DNA from: Mycobacterium sp. 852002-10029_SCH5224772
GTDB taxonomy: Bacteria > Actinomycetota > Actinomycetes > Mycobacteriales > Mycobacteriaceae
Length of the DNA: 64,000 bases
Assembly: GCF_001667315.1 (NCBI RefSeq)
Contig: NZ_LZHT01000094.1
Location: forward strand, 1 to 64,000
Direction of reading: 5' to 3'
Made by a program: the position numbers and the translations under genes. Every line of letters begins with the position of its first letter. Position 1 is the stretch's first letter. Below the pieces are notes generated by a model. It had not been told where the DNA came from. It made no database searches and saw only the letters and a list, made by a program, of their open reading frames with translations. Shown here in pieces: positions 15,869 through 24,658 of the stretch.

Positions 15869-16283
15869 GAATCAGGACGACGCGCCCCTTGGTTATTTGC
15901 TCTACCGGGTGGCGACGGTGCTGCGACCAGAGGTTTCCGCCGTGTTGAGTCCGTTGGACCTGGCCCTGCCCGAATTCGTTTGCCTGCGCATCCTTTCGAT
16001 GTACCCGGGAATGTCGAGCGCCGAGTTGTCCCGCCATGCGGGCGTCACCCCGCAGGCGATGAACACAGTGCTACGCAAGCTGGAAGGCGTCGGGGCGGTG
16101 GCGCGGCCCTCATCGGTGTCTTCCGGGCGCGCGCTCCCGGCCAAGCTGACCGGTCCGGGCCGCGCCCTGCTCAAGCGCGCCGAAGCGGCGGTGCGCGGCG
16201 CCGACGCCCGGATCCTGGGCAAGCTCACCGAAACTCAGCAGCGCGAATTCAAAAGGATGCTCGAGAAACTCGGGGACGACTAG
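15858..16283 (+). CDS. MarR-family transcriptional regulator (Rv2887-like)
   Basis: About 141 residues. The winged helix lies at about 45–105 (MSSAELSRHAGVTPQAMNTVLRKLEGVGAVARP), and the C-terminal helix (QQREFKRMLEKLG) is the usual dimer arm. Similarity to Rv2887, as I recall it, is high. The ATG at 15858 sits in the centre of an inverted repeat; ATG 15867 (MNQDDAPLGYLLYRV) is the alternative and gives 138 residues. The frame is open upstream to 15660 but overlaps the divergent chaB gene there. In M. tuberculosis Rv2887 represses a small-molecule methyltransferase gene; the local target is presumably itself. Confidence 0.88.
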   Translation: MVDMNQDDAPLGYLLYRVATVLRPEVSAVLSPLDLALPEFVCLRILSMYPGMSSAELSRHAGVTPQAMNTVLRKLEGVGAVARPSSVSSGRALPAKLTGPGRALLKRAEAAVRGADARILGKLTETQQREFKRMLEKLGDD

Positions 16284-16292
16284 CGCGTCTGA

Positions 16293-17714
16293 TCACCCGG
16301 CGTCCTGGATGCGCGCCCACGGCCGCGCCTCCTCGAGCTCGTAGGCCAGTTCGAGCAGCAGCGCCTCCTGCCCCATACCGGTCGACAGCATCATGCCCAC
16401 CGGCATCCCGTGGGCAGACTGGGCCAACGGCAGCGAAATCGCCGGTTCACCGGTGACGTTGTGCAGCGGGGTGAACGAGACCCATTCGATCAGCCGGCCG
16501 ATCACCTGCTGGTAATCGGTTGGCGCCAGGAAGCCGATGCGGGGTGTCTCGTCGGCGACGGTCGGTGTGAGCACCGCGTCGTAGGTCCCGAGGAACCGCG
16601 CAGTGCGCCGCCGCGCCCCACGCAGGCGCATGATCGCCCGCGGAAGGCGGTGCAGGTTGCGGCTGGTGTGTCGCATGAGACCCAGCGTCAGGCAGTCCAG
16701 CCTGTCGCGCTCGAACGTCTCGCCGAACATGTGTCGTCCGCCGCGCACCTGGGCCAGCGCCAAAAACCCCCAATACAGCACGAAATCGTCGACGAAGCTG
16801 GCCGCCACCGGCGGTTCGTCGACGTGTTCGACGCGGTGGCCGAGCTCCTCGAGCAGACCGGCCGACTTCAGCGTCAGTTCCCGTAGCTCGGGACTGCACT
16901 CGCGCTGCACCGAGCGGGTCAGCACCGCGATCCGCAACCGCTGTCGCCCGGGGCCGGTGACGTCCCCGACCGGCGCGAGCTTGGGGTTGCGCCGGATCCG
17001 CTCGGCCTCCCGGTAGAACGCCGCGGTGTCACGCACCGAACGGGTCACCACGCCGTTGACGACGACGCCGACCGGCATCCGGCGCAGCGTCGCGTCCAGG
17101 GGCAACCGGCCGCGCGACGGTTTGAGCCCGACGAGACCGTTGCAGGACGCCGGGATACGGATCGAGCCGCCGCCGTCGTTGGCGTGCGCGATCGGCACCA
17201 CACCGGCGGCGACGAACGCGCCCGATCCCGATGATGATGCGCCGGCGGTGTATTCGGTGTCCCACGGGTTGCGGACCGGACCCAGCCGCGGGTGTTCGGC
17301 CGACGCGCTGAAACCGAATTCCGACAACTGCGTCTTGCCCAGTGAGGTCAACCCGGTGGCCAGATACAGCTGGGTGAACACGCTGTCGGCGACGGCATCC
17401 CAGCGCGTCCACGCGTCGGTGCCGTGCATCGTGGGCTGGCCCGCGACGTCCACGTTGTCCTTGATGAACGTCGGGACGCCGGAGAAGAAGCCGCCTGCCG
17501 GGGTGGCCTTGCCGGCCTGCGCGGCGACGGCCCGGGCTTGCTGAAAACCCGCGTACGCCAACCCATTTAGGGCCGGGTCGACGGCCTCTGTACGGGCGAT
17601 CGCCGCCTCGACAACCTCGGCCCTGCCGACCCGCCCGGATCGGATGGCCTCGGCGAGGCCGACCGCATCCAGATCGCCGAGGGCGTCGTCGCCGAAAGCG
17701 TGCACGTGCCGCAT
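16293..17714 (-). CDS. amiC: amidase (amidase-signature family)
   Basis: 473-residue amide hydrolase matching AmiC (Rv2888c) in position and length. The catalytic triad is visible as Lys85 (TFIKDN), cis-Ser160 in TAGASSSGSGA and nucleophile Ser184 in GGGSIRIPAS; the 24-residue Ser–Ser spacing is standard. No signal peptide, so probably cytoplasmic. The substrate is unknown. Its 3' end is 10 bp from the convergent marR stop. TAGCGT at 17722–17727 sits 7 nt before ATG 17714, which suggests a leaderless mRNA. Confidence 0.9.
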   Translation of the reverse strand: MRHVHAFGDDALGDLDAVGLAEAIRSGRVGRAEVVEAAIARTEAVDPALNGLAYAGFQQARAVAAQAGKATPAGGFFSGVPTFIKDNVDVAGQPTMHGTDAWTRWDAVADSVFTQLYLATGLTSLGKTQLSEFGFSASAEHPRLGPVRNPWDTEYTAGASSSGSGAFVAAGVVPIAHANDGGGSIRIPASCNGLVGLKPSRGRLPLDATLRRMPVGVVVNGVVTRSVRDTAAFYREAERIRRNPKLAPVGDVTGPGRQRLRIAVLTRSVQRECSPELRELTLKSAGLLEELGHRVEHVDEPPVAASFVDDFVLYWGFLALAQVRGGRHMFGETFERDRLDCLTLGLMRHTSRNLHRLPRAIMRLRGARRRTARFLGTYDAVLTPTVADETPRIGFLAPTDYQQVIGRLIEWVSFTPLHNVTGEPAISLPLAQSAHGMPVGMMLSTGMGQEALLLELAYELEEARPWARIQDAG

Positions 17715-17721
17715 AGCAGTG

Positions 17722-17727
17722 ACGCTA
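17722..17727 (-). promoter_or_regulatory. candidate -10 element of amiC (leaderless)
   Basis: On the minus strand TAGCGT fits the mycobacterial -10 pattern TANNNT and lies exactly 7 nt before ATG 17714, so transcription would start at the A of the start codon. No -35 match and no ribosome-binding site is seen. Confidence 0.4.
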
Positions 17728-17775
17728 ACTGCGCACGCGGGCCACCGTAAGGTTTTGCGTCTTGTTCGCGCCGGC

Positions 17776-17796
17776 GGGCAGGCCTTAGGCCTGCCC
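17776..17796 (-). terminator. perfect palindrome centred on the tsf stop codon
   Basis: GGGCAGGCC (17776–17784) and GGCCTGCCC (17788–17796) are perfect 9-bp complements; the 3-nt loop at 17785–17787 is the TAA stop codon of tsf itself. No U-tract follows. It may be a U-less terminator or an mRNA 3'-end stabiliser for rpsB-tsf. Confidence 0.55.
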
Positions 17797-18600
17797 CACC
17801 TCGAAACGCACGAACCGGGTCACCGTCACACCGGCGTCGTCGAGCAGCGCCTTGACCGTCTTCTTGCTGTCGGACACCGACGGCTGCTCGAGCAGCACGG
17901 CGTCCTTGAAGAAGCCGTTCAGCCGGCCCTCGACGATCTTGGGCAGGGCCTGCTCCGGCTTGCCCTCCGCCTTGGCGGTCTCCTCGGCGATGCGGCGCTC
18001 GCTGCCCACGACCTCCTCGGGCACGTCGTCCCGGGACAGGTAGCGGGCCTTGAGCGCGGCGATCTGCAGCGCGACCGCGTGCGCGGCCTCTTTGTCGGAG
18101 CCCTGGTACTCGACGAGCACGCCCACCGCCGGTGGCAGATCGGCCGACCGCCGGTGCAGGTAGGCCTCGACAGTGCCGTCGAAGTTCGCGACCCGGCGCA
18201 GTTCCAGCTTCTCGCCGATCTTGGCCGAGAGCTCGGCGATCGCCTGCTCGACGGTCTTGTCACCGATGCTGGCGGCCTTGAGGCCGTCGACGTCGGTGGC
18301 CTTCGACGACACGGCGGCCGCCACGATCTGGTCGGCCAGCGCCTGGAACTCCGCGTTCTTGGCGACGAAGTCCGTCTCGCTGTTCAGCTCGATGATCGCG
18401 CCACCCTGGGTGGCGACCAGACCTTCGGCCGTCGCCCGCTCGGCACGCTTGCCGACGTCCTTGGCGCCCTTGATCCGGAGCGCCTCGACGGCCTTGTCAA
18501 AGTCGCCATCGCTGTCGGCCAGCGCGTTCTTGCAGTCGAGCATGCCGGCACCGGTGAGTTCCCGAAGCCGCTTGACGTCGGCAGCGGTGAAGTTCGCCAA
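17785..18600 (-). CDS. tsf: elongation factor Ts
   Basis: 271-residue guanine-nucleotide exchange factor for EF-Tu. It opens [27 protein letters not shown] (N-terminal UBA-like domain), followed by the family block SETDFVAKN near residue 75 that contacts EF-Tu. The gene is 12 nt downstream of rpsB, the conserved rpsB-tsf operon. Length equals that of mycobacterial orthologs. The stop codon lies in the loop of a perfect hairpin. Confidence 0.97.
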   Translation of the reverse strand: MANFTAADVKRLRELTGAGMLDCKNALADSDGDFDKAVEALRIKGAKDVGKRAERATAEGLVATQGGAIIELNSETDFVAKNAEFQALADQIVAAAVSSKATDVDGLKAASIGDKTVEQAIAELSAKIGEKLELRRVANFDGTVEAYLHRRSADLPPAVGVLVEYQGSDKEAAHAVALQIAALKARYLSRDDVPEEVVGSERRIAEETAKAEGKPEQALPKIVEGRLNGFFKDAVLLEQPSVSDSKKTVKALLDDAGVTVTRFVRFEVGQA

Positions 18601-18612
18601 TGGTCAGCCTTC

Positions 18613-19458
18613 CTATGAGGGGTCGGTAGTGGGTTCGGGCGCGACCGCAGCGGCATCGGTGGGGCCGGACGCGGGAGCGGTCGCAGCGGCGGAGGCCAGC
18701 AGTTCCTGTTCCCATTCGGGCAGCGGTTCGGCGGTCTCGGCCTCGGGCTTGCCGTCGGCGCGGCCGACGCCGGCACGGGCCTGCAAACCCTCCGCGACGG
18801 CCGACGCGATGACCTTGGTCAGCAATGCGGCCGAACGGATCGCGTCGTCGTTGCCCGGAATCGGGTAATCGACCTCGTCGGGGTCGCAGTTGGTGTCCAG
18901 GATCGCGATGACCGGGATGCCGAGCTTGCGAGCCTCGCCGACTGCGATGTGCTCCTTGTTGGTGTCGACGACCCAGATCGCCGACGGCACCTTGGCCATG
19001 TCGCGGATACCGCCCAGGCTGCGCTCCAGCTTGTTCTTCTCCCGGGTCAGCATCAGGATTTCCTTCTTGGTGCGGCCCTCGAAACCACCGGTCTGCTCCA
19101 TCGCCTCGAGCTCCTTGAGACGCTGCAGCCGCTTGTGCACGGTGGAGAAGTTGGTCAGCATGCCGCCCAGCCAGCGCTGGTTCACATACGGCATCCCGAC
19201 GCGGGTCGCCTCGGCGGCAACCGATTCCTGCGCCTGCTTCTTGGTGCCGACGAACAGGACGCTGCCGCCGTGGGCGACGGTTTCCTTGACGAACTCGTAC
19301 GCCTTGTCGATGAAGGTCAGCGTCTGCTGCAGGTCGATGATGTAGATGCCATTGCGGTCGGTGAAGATGAACCGCTTCATCTTGGGATTCCAGCGACGGG
19401 TCTGGTGCCCGAAGTGGGTGCCGCTGTCGAGCAGCTGCTTCATGGTTACTACGGCCAT
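18613..19458 (-). CDS. rpsB: 30S ribosomal protein S2
   Basis: 281-residue S2, with [23 protein letters not shown] at the N-terminus, the [18 protein letters not shown] block, and the C-terminal [15 protein letters not shown]. The last 50 residues are an Ala/Pro/Glu-rich actinobacterial extension. It heads the rpsB-tsf operon, with a leader of about 180 nt if the candidate -10 TAAACT at 19647–19652 is used. Confidence 0.97.
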   Translation of the reverse strand: MAVVTMKQLLDSGTHFGHQTRRWNPKMKRFIFTDRNGIYIIDLQQTLTFIDKAYEFVKETVAHGGSVLFVGTKKQAQESVAAEATRVGMPYVNQRWLGGMLTNFSTVHKRLQRLKELEAMEQTGGFEGRTKKEILMLTREKNKLERSLGGIRDMAKVPSAIWVVDTNKEHIAVGEARKLGIPVIAILDTNCDPDEVDYPIPGNDDAIRSAALLTKVIASAVAEGLQARAGVGRADGKPEAETAEPLPEWEQELLASAAATAPASGPTDAAAVAPEPTTDPS

Positions 19459-19646
19459 GCTGGTGCCTTACTTGTGTCGGTTGTCGCCTGGCATCGGGTG
19501 AAGCCGGGCCCTGGCGCCTGCGGCGATGCCGGACCCGGCGGGAAAAACCCGGTCGGGACCGCCCGGCATGCGATTGCGTTCTCCTAGTGGAACCGGAGAC
19601 GCGATGCGGACGCGCGAAGTCAGCCCGCGAACGAGCTGCGACCAGC

Positions 19647-19652
19647 AGTTTA
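19647..19652 (-). promoter_or_regulatory. candidate -10 element of the rpsB-tsf operon
   Basis: Minus-strand TAAACT fits TANNNT and lies about 190 nt upstream of rpsB. The leader between it and rpsB contains a GC-rich partial hairpin (GCCGGG / CCCGGC arms near 19501–19540) that could allow ribosomal-protein autoregulation. No -35 match. Confidence 0.35.
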
Positions 19653-19723
19653 CACCGAGTCAGCAGGTGGTTTTGCCACGCTTCCCCAAGCGGCGTCGCC
19701 GTCCACAAAACCGGCCAGGCCGG

Positions 19724-20272
19724 ATGGACTCGCCGGACGCCCCGCGCTGCACTGCCTGGATGCGATGGATTGCGCTGCTGCTGAGCGCGGCCCTGGCCAG
19801 CACGGTACCGGCGGTTGCCGACGGGGATCGCCTGGACTGGCCGTTGCGCCCGCGCCCGGCCGTCACCCGCGCCTTCGACGCCCCGGTGCAGGATTGGCAT
19901 CCCGGGCACCGCGGCGTGGACCTGGCCGGCACCGCCGGTCAGCCGGTGTTCGCCGCGGGTGCGGCCACCGTGGTGTTCGCCGGGCTGCTGGCCGGACGGC
20001 CGGTGGTGTCACTGGCTCATCCCGGGGGATTGCGCACCAGCTACGAGCCGGTCCGCGCGGCCGTGCGCGCGGGCCAGCAGGTGATGGCCGGGACCGAGAT
20101 CGGTGCGTTGGTCGCCGGTCATCCGGGGTGCTCGGCCGCGGCGTGTTTGCACTGGGGCGCGATGCGGGGCCCGGCGTCGAGGGCCCACTATGTCGACCCG
20201 CTGGGCCTGCTGAAGTCCACCCCGATCCGGCTCAAACCGTTGCAGCCGGCCAACGCCACGCAACGTCAGTAA
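19724..20272 (+). CDS. exported M23-family peptidase (Rv2891-like)
   Basis: About 182 residues. A signal peptide (RWIALLLSAALASTVPAVA) precedes a LytM/M23 domain with the metal motif HRGVD (HxxxD, about residue 65). The second motif reads CLHWG: the first His of the usual HxH is Cys, a variant I recall as common in actinobacterial M23 proteins, with the metal-binding His kept. Peptidoglycan endopeptidase activity or a regulatory role in wall cleavage is likely. ATG 19724 was chosen; ATG 19760 also keeps the signal peptide, and the frame is open to 19526. It is divergent from rpsB. Confidence 0.82.
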   Translation: MDSPDAPRCTAWMRWIALLLSAALASTVPAVADGDRLDWPLRPRPAVTRAFDAPVQDWHPGHRGVDLAGTAGQPVFAAGAATVVFAGLLAGRPVVSLAHPGGLRTSYEPVRAAVRAGQQVMAGTEIGALVAGHPGCSAAACLHWGAMRGPASRAHYVDPLGLLKSTPIRLKPLQPANATQRQ

Positions 20273-20301
20273 CAGCGGCCACAGGCGCCCCTCCGCCGGT
20301 G

Positions 20302-20320
20302 GGCGGGCGTTGTGCCCGCC
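20302..20320. terminator. hairpin between convergent M23 peptidase and xerC genes
   Basis: GGCGGGC (20302–20308) and GCCCGCC (20314–20320) form a perfect 7-bp stem with a 5-nt GTTGT loop, 30 nt past the peptidase stop, in the convergent gap before xerC. There is no U-tract; a bidirectional terminator role is inferred from position. Confidence 0.45.
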
Positions 20321-20460
20321 TCACAGCGACAATGTCGCGGCGGGCCGGTGACCTGCGAAAATCGGCTGTCGCTATGAGGTGGGCAAACGCCGTGCCCATC
20401 CGCCTCAGGGGCTGTTGTGGCAAGCGGGGCCCATGTGGCGTCGGGAAGGCGGGGCGGTAC

Positions 20461-21357
20461 TCAGGCCCGGGGGTGGGCCTGGTCGTGCACCGCACGCAGC
20501 CGCGACACCGCGACGTGCGTGTAGAGCTGCGTGGTCGCCAGGCTGGAATGGCCGAGCAGTTCCTGGACGACGCGGAGGTCGGCCCCGCCTTCGAGCAGGT
20601 GTGTGGCCGCGCTGTGCCGCAGGCCGTGCGGTCCCATGTCCGGTGCGCCGTCCACCGCGGCGACGGTCTGGTGCACCACGGTGCGGGCCTGGCGAACGTC
20701 GATCCGGCGTCCCCGCGCGCCCAACAGCAGCGCCGGGCCCGACTCGGCGTTGACCAGGGCGGGGCGCCCGTCGGCCAGCCACGCATCCAGGGCGTCGGCG
20801 GCCGGCGCCCCGAACGGCACGCTGCGCTGCTTGTTGCCCTTACCGAGGACCCGCAGCAGCCGATGCCGGGTGTCCACGTCGTCGATATCCAGACCGCACA
20901 GTTCGCTGACACGGACCCCGGTGGCGTAGAGCATCTCGACGATGAGCCGGTCCCGCAGCGCCATCGGATCACCTTGCTGCGCACCGGATTTAGCGGCGGC
21001 CAACGCGTCGAGGGCCTGATCCTGGCGCAGCACCGCGGGCAGGCTGCGGTGCGCCTTGGGGACCTGGAGCCGCGCAGCCGGATCCCCGTCCAGCAGGCCA
21101 CGCCGGGCGGCCCAGGCGGTGAACGCCTTGACCGCCGAGGTGCGTCGGGCCAGCGTCGTGCGGGCGACGCCGGCCGCGGCCGCGGCGGACAACCACGAGC
21201 GCAGCAGCGGCAGGCTCAACCCGTCCAGGCCGGCGCCGCGCTCGCCCGCGAACGCGAACAGCGAACGCAGGTCGCCGAGGTAGGCGCGACGCGTGTGCGC
21301 CGAACGCAGGCACTGCAAATCCAGGTACTCGTCGAACTCCTCGAGGATCGCCTGCAC
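20461..21357 (-). CDS. xerC: tyrosine recombinase XerC
   Basis: 298-residue site-specific recombinase that resolves chromosome dimers at dif, probably together with XerD. All catalytic residues are visible: Arg149 (GVRVSEL), Lys173 (GKGNKQR), His244 and Arg247 (HGLRH), His270 (LGHSS) and nucleophile Tyr279 (LYTH). The N-terminal SAM-like core-binding domain is residues about 1–90. The frame is open far upstream to 21996, but GTG 21357 ([12 protein letters not shown]) with GGGGGA before it gives the normal length. Confidence 0.94.
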   Translation of the reverse strand: MQAILEEFDEYLDLQCLRSAHTRRAYLGDLRSLFAFAGERGAGLDGLSLPLLRSWLSAAAAAGVARTTLARRTSAVKAFTAWAARRGLLDGDPAARLQVPKAHRSLPAVLRQDQALDALAAAKSGAQQGDPMALRDRLIVEMLYATGVRVSELCGLDIDDVDTRHRLLRVLGKGNKQRSVPFGAPAADALDAWLADGRPALVNAESGPALLLGARGRRIDVRQARTVVHQTVAAVDGAPDMGPHGLRHSAATHLLEGGADLRVVQELLGHSSLATTQLYTHVAVSRLRAVHDQAHPRA

Positions 21358-21389
21358 TCCCCCACGGTCGCAGGGCCCCGCGGGGCGCT

Positions 21390-22550
21390 CTAGCCGACGC
21401 GCCGAAGCGTGTCCGGGGTGAGATCTTTGAGCGTGGGATAGCCGTCGACGGCCATGATGAGGTCCGCTTCGGCGAGGATCGAGCGCAGCACGTGCACGAT
21501 GCCGTCGTCGCCGCCGAGGGCCAGGCCGTAGGCGTACGGCCGGCCGATACCCACTGCGGTGGCGCCCAGCGCGAGTGCCTTGACGACGTCGGCTCCGCTG
21601 CGGATGCCCGAGTCGAACAGCACGGGCAACCCGTCGGCCGCCTCGACCACGCCCGGCAGGCACTCCAGCGCGGGCAGGCCGCCGTTGGCCTGGCGGCCGC
21701 CGTGGGTGGAGCAGTAGATGCCGTCGACGCCGCCGTCCTTGGCGCGCCGGGCGTCGTCGGGGTGACAGATGCCCTTGATGATCAGCGGCAGGTCGGTCAG
21801 CGACCGCAGCCAGCCAAGGTCCTCCCAGGTCAACGGATTTCCGAAGGTGGTCACCCACTGCAGCACGGTGCCTTGCGGGTCCTCTTCCGGCGGGCGGGCC
21901 AGGCCGGCGCGGAAGACCGGATCGCTGGTGTAGTTGCTCAGGCAAAGGCCCCGCAACTGGGGAAAGTTCGCCGTGGACAGGTCGCGCGGGCGCCACCCCG
22001 GAATCCAGGTGTCGAGGGTGACGATGATGCCCTGGTAGCCGGCGGCTTCGGCCCGCCGCACGAGGCTGGCGGCCAGGTCACGATCTTTCGGCGTGTACAG
22101 CTGGAAGAAACCGGGCGTCTCGCCGAACTGCGCGGCGACGTCTTCCATCGGGTCGGCGGTCAGGGTGGAAACAACCATCGGGACGCCGGTGGCCGCGGCC
22201 GCACGCGCGGTGGCCAAGTCGCCGTGGCCGTCTTGAGCGCAGATGCCGATGACGCCGATTGGCGCCATGAACACCGGAGACGGCAAGCTCAGGCCGAACA
22301 TCTCGACCGACAGGTCGCGGTCGGCGGCGCCGACGAACATGCGCGGGATCAGGCCCCAGCGATCGAACGCCTCCCGGTTGGCCCGCTGCGTGCGTTCGTC
22401 CCCGGCGCCACCGGCGACGTAGGACCACACCGAGGGCGACATGGCCCGCTCGGCCCGCGCCTCCAACTCCGCGAAGGCCATCGGCAGCGCGGGCGCCACC
22501 CCGCCCAGGCCCTTGAAGTAGATCTCGTTCTGGTAGTCGCCGAATGCCAT
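21390..22550 (-). CDS. FMN-dependent alpha-hydroxy-acid oxidase, lactate 2-monooxygenase-like
   Basis: 386-residue TIM-barrel flavoenzyme. The active-site His/Arg segment [15 protein letters not shown] and the C-terminal [19 protein letters not shown] and [18 protein letters not shown] closely resemble M. smegmatis lactate 2-monooxygenase, so L-lactate oxidation to acetate, CO2 and water is the best guess. L-lactate oxidase or a related 2-hydroxyacid oxidase is possible. ATG 22550 ([13 protein letters not shown]) fits family length; no strong ribosome-binding site is seen. It sits between xerC and the siderophore gene, where M. tuberculosis has none. Confidence 0.85.
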   Translation of the reverse strand: MAFGDYQNEIYFKGLGGVAPALPMAFAELEARAERAMSPSVWSYVAGGAGDERTQRANREAFDRWGLIPRMFVGAADRDLSVEMFGLSLPSPVFMAPIGVIGICAQDGHGDLATARAAAATGVPMVVSTLTADPMEDVAAQFGETPGFFQLYTPKDRDLAASLVRRAEAAGYQGIIVTLDTWIPGWRPRDLSTANFPQLRGLCLSNYTSDPVFRAGLARPPEEDPQGTVLQWVTTFGNPLTWEDLGWLRSLTDLPLIIKGICHPDDARRAKDGGVDGIYCSTHGGRQANGGLPALECLPGVVEAADGLPVLFDSGIRSGADVVKALALGATAVGIGRPYAYGLALGGDDGIVHVLRSILAEADLIMAVDGYPTLKDLTPDTLRRVG

Positions 22551-22575
22551 GGAAAAGAGAATGCCAGCCGAGCCG

Positions 22576-23445
22576 TCAGGTGGACGAGTTCGCCGTCTCT
22601 GCCGCGGATTCTGACTGGGCCAGTTCCTTCTTCCACTGGCGGAACGTCTCTTCGGTGCGGCCACGGCGCCAGTAGCCCGAGATCGACGAGGCCCATTTCG
22701 CGTCCACGCCCCGCTCCTTGCGGATGTAGGGCCGCAGGTTGTGCATGACGGCCTGCGCCTCGCCGTGGATGAAGACGTGCACCTGCCCGGGCAGCCACGG
22801 GGAGCTGGTGACGGCCTCGATCAGCGGCGCGTGGTCGCCGGCGCGGTCCTCGGGAACCAAGTCGGCGCGGCCGCCGCGATACACCCAGTGCACCTCGACG
22901 CCTTCGGGTGCGGTCAGCGGGATCTCGTCCTCCTGACCCGCCACCTCGATGAAGGCCTTCCCGACCGCGCTTTGCGGCAACGCTTCCAGGGCGGCGGCGA
23001 TGGCCGGCAGCGCCGATTCGTCGCCGGCCAGCAGGTGCCAGTCGGCGGCCGGGTCGGGCGTGTACGCGCCGCCGGGGCCCATCAGGTAGATCGGCTGGCC
23101 GGGCTGGGCCGTCGACGCCCATTGGCCCGCGGTCCCGTGCTCGCCGTGCACGACGATGTCCAGTGCGATTTGGCGGGCTTCGATGTCGACCTGTCGGACG
23201 GTGAGGGTGCGCACCGATGGCCTTTTCTCCGGTGGCAGCCCGGCGAAGCTGTCGAGGGTCAGCGGCTCGGGCAAGCCGGCCACGTCCACGTCGTCGGCGA
23301 CGAATACCAGCTTGACGTAGGAGTCGGTGAACTTGCTGGGCACGAAGGCGTCAAAATTCTTGCCCCGCAGCACCACCCGCACCATGTGCGGGGTGAGTTG
23401 CTCGGTACCGACAACTTCGAAGCATTGCAGTGGTCGACCTGCCAC
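22576..23445 (-). CDS. viuB: siderophore-interacting FAD protein (ViuB family, Rv2895c-like)
   Basis: 289-residue ferredoxin-reductase-like protein probably releasing iron from (carboxy)mycobactin by reduction in the cytoplasm. The FAD-binding segment RTLTVR (about residues 79–84) and the C-terminal SIP block ([24 protein letters not shown] ... [11 protein letters not shown]) are present. It lies 25 nt upstream of the lactate-monooxygenase gene and 34 nt downstream of dprA. No iron-box was identified. Confidence 0.88.
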   Translation of the reverse strand: MAGRPLQCFEVVGTEQLTPHMVRVVLRGKNFDAFVPSKFTDSYVKLVFVADDVDVAGLPEPLTLDSFAGLPPEKRPSVRTLTVRQVDIEARQIALDIVVHGEHGTAGQWASTAQPGQPIYLMGPGGAYTPDPAADWHLLAGDESALPAIAAALEALPQSAVGKAFIEVAGQEDEIPLTAPEGVEVHWVYRGGRADLVPEDRAGDHAPLIEAVTSSPWLPGQVHVFIHGEAQAVMHNLRPYIRKERGVDAKWASSISGYWRRGRTEETFRQWKKELAQSESAAETANSST

Positions 23446-23479
23446 GTGTCCTCCTGTCCGATGCCCGACTCGCCGTCGA

Positions 23480-24658
23480 CTATACGAGTCGCCGCGTCGG
23501 CGCGGCTCGGGCTGCGGCGGCGCGGACGATTCGCCAGCGCCCGTCCTGTCGCTGCACCAACCCGGCCAGCTCGAGCATCGCCAGCGGCCCGAGCACCTGT
23601 TCGGGTATCAGCCCCGACGCGACCGCGGTCTCGTCGACGGTGGCGGCGCCGCGGCCGGGCAACGCCTCGTATACCCGGCGCTCTGCGTCGCTCAGGCCGT
23701 CCAACGGTGTGACCGGGCGCGGCTCGTCGGGGGCCAATTCGCCGATGTGGCCGATGAGCTCGACGATGTGGTCGGCGCGGGTGACCAGCTCGGCGCCGTC
23801 GCGCAGCAGAGCGTGGCAACCCGCCGACGCCGACGACGTCACGGGCCCGGGCACCGCGGCCACCACTCTCCCCAACGCGCGCGCCCAGGCCGCGGTGTTC
23901 CCGGCGCCGCTGCGCAGACCCGCTTCCACCACCACTGCCGCGCCCGCGACGGCGGCCACCAGGCGATTGCGGGTCAGGAATCGGTGGCGGGCCGGGCGGA
24001 CACCGGGCGCGTATTCGGTGAACAACAGCCCGTGCTGGCCGATGCGGTGCAGCAGCGCGGTGTGCCCGCTCGGGTAGGGGACGTCGAGCCCGCCAGCGAG
24101 GACCGCCACGGTGACCCCGTCGCAGTCCAGCACCGCCCGGTGCGCGGCGCCGTCGATGCCGTAGGCGCCGCCCGAGACGACAGCGACGTCGCGCTGCGCC
24201 AAATCGGCCGCCAGTTCGCGGGCCACCTGCTCGCCATAGGGCGTCGAAGCGCGCGTCCCCACCACGGCGGCCGCCCGTTGCGCGACCTCATCGAGTCGGG
24301 CGGGTCCCTGCGCCCACAACACCATCGGCACAACCATCGGTGGGCCGCCGCGGCGGCGTGGTTCGGCGCCGCGGAATGCGGCGAACGCCAGCAGCGGCCA
24401 CTCGTCGTCGTCGGGGGTGATCAACCGCCCGCCCCGCCGCGCGATCGTCTCGAGATCGGCCGCGGAGGTGTCGATGTCGCGCCTGGCCTCGGTGTGCCGC
24501 GCCAGATCCTCGTCGACCGATCCGCGCCGGACCCGCTCGGCCGCCTCGACCGGCCCGGCGCGTTGCACCAGGGCGGCGAGCCCGGCGCAGGGCGGTTCGG
24601 CCACCCGGGACAGATAGGCCCACGCGCGCAGCGCGGCACCGTCGGTTGCGGCGCTCAT
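23480..24658 (-). CDS. dprA: DNA-processing protein DprA (Smf)
   Basis: 392-residue Rossmann-fold protein that loads RecA on incoming single-stranded DNA in naturally transformable bacteria. The DNA-binding core shows VVGTRASTPYG, VVSGGAYGIDGAAHRAVL and EYAPGVRPARHRFLTRNRL; the C-terminus (about 330–390) resembles the winged helix found in many DprA proteins. Start ATG 24658 overlaps the comM stop in ATGA, so the two are translationally coupled. The role in non-transformable mycobacteria is unclear. Confidence 0.93.
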   Translation of the reverse strand: MSAATDGAALRAWAYLSRVAEPPCAGLAALVQRAGPVEAAERVRRGSVDEDLARHTEARRDIDTSAADLETIARRGGRLITPDDDEWPLLAFAAFRGAEPRRRGGPPMVVPMVLWAQGPARLDEVAQRAAAVVGTRASTPYGEQVARELAADLAQRDVAVVSGGAYGIDGAAHRAVLDCDGVTVAVLAGGLDVPYPSGHTALLHRIGQHGLLFTEYAPGVRPARHRFLTRNRLVAAVAGAAVVVEAGLRSGAGNTAAWARALGRVVAAVPGPVTSSASAGCHALLRDGAELVTRADHIVELIGHIGELAPDEPRPVTPLDGLSDAERRVYEALPGRGAATVDETAVASGLIPEQVLGPLAMLELAGLVQRQDGRWRIVRAAAARAAPTRRLV

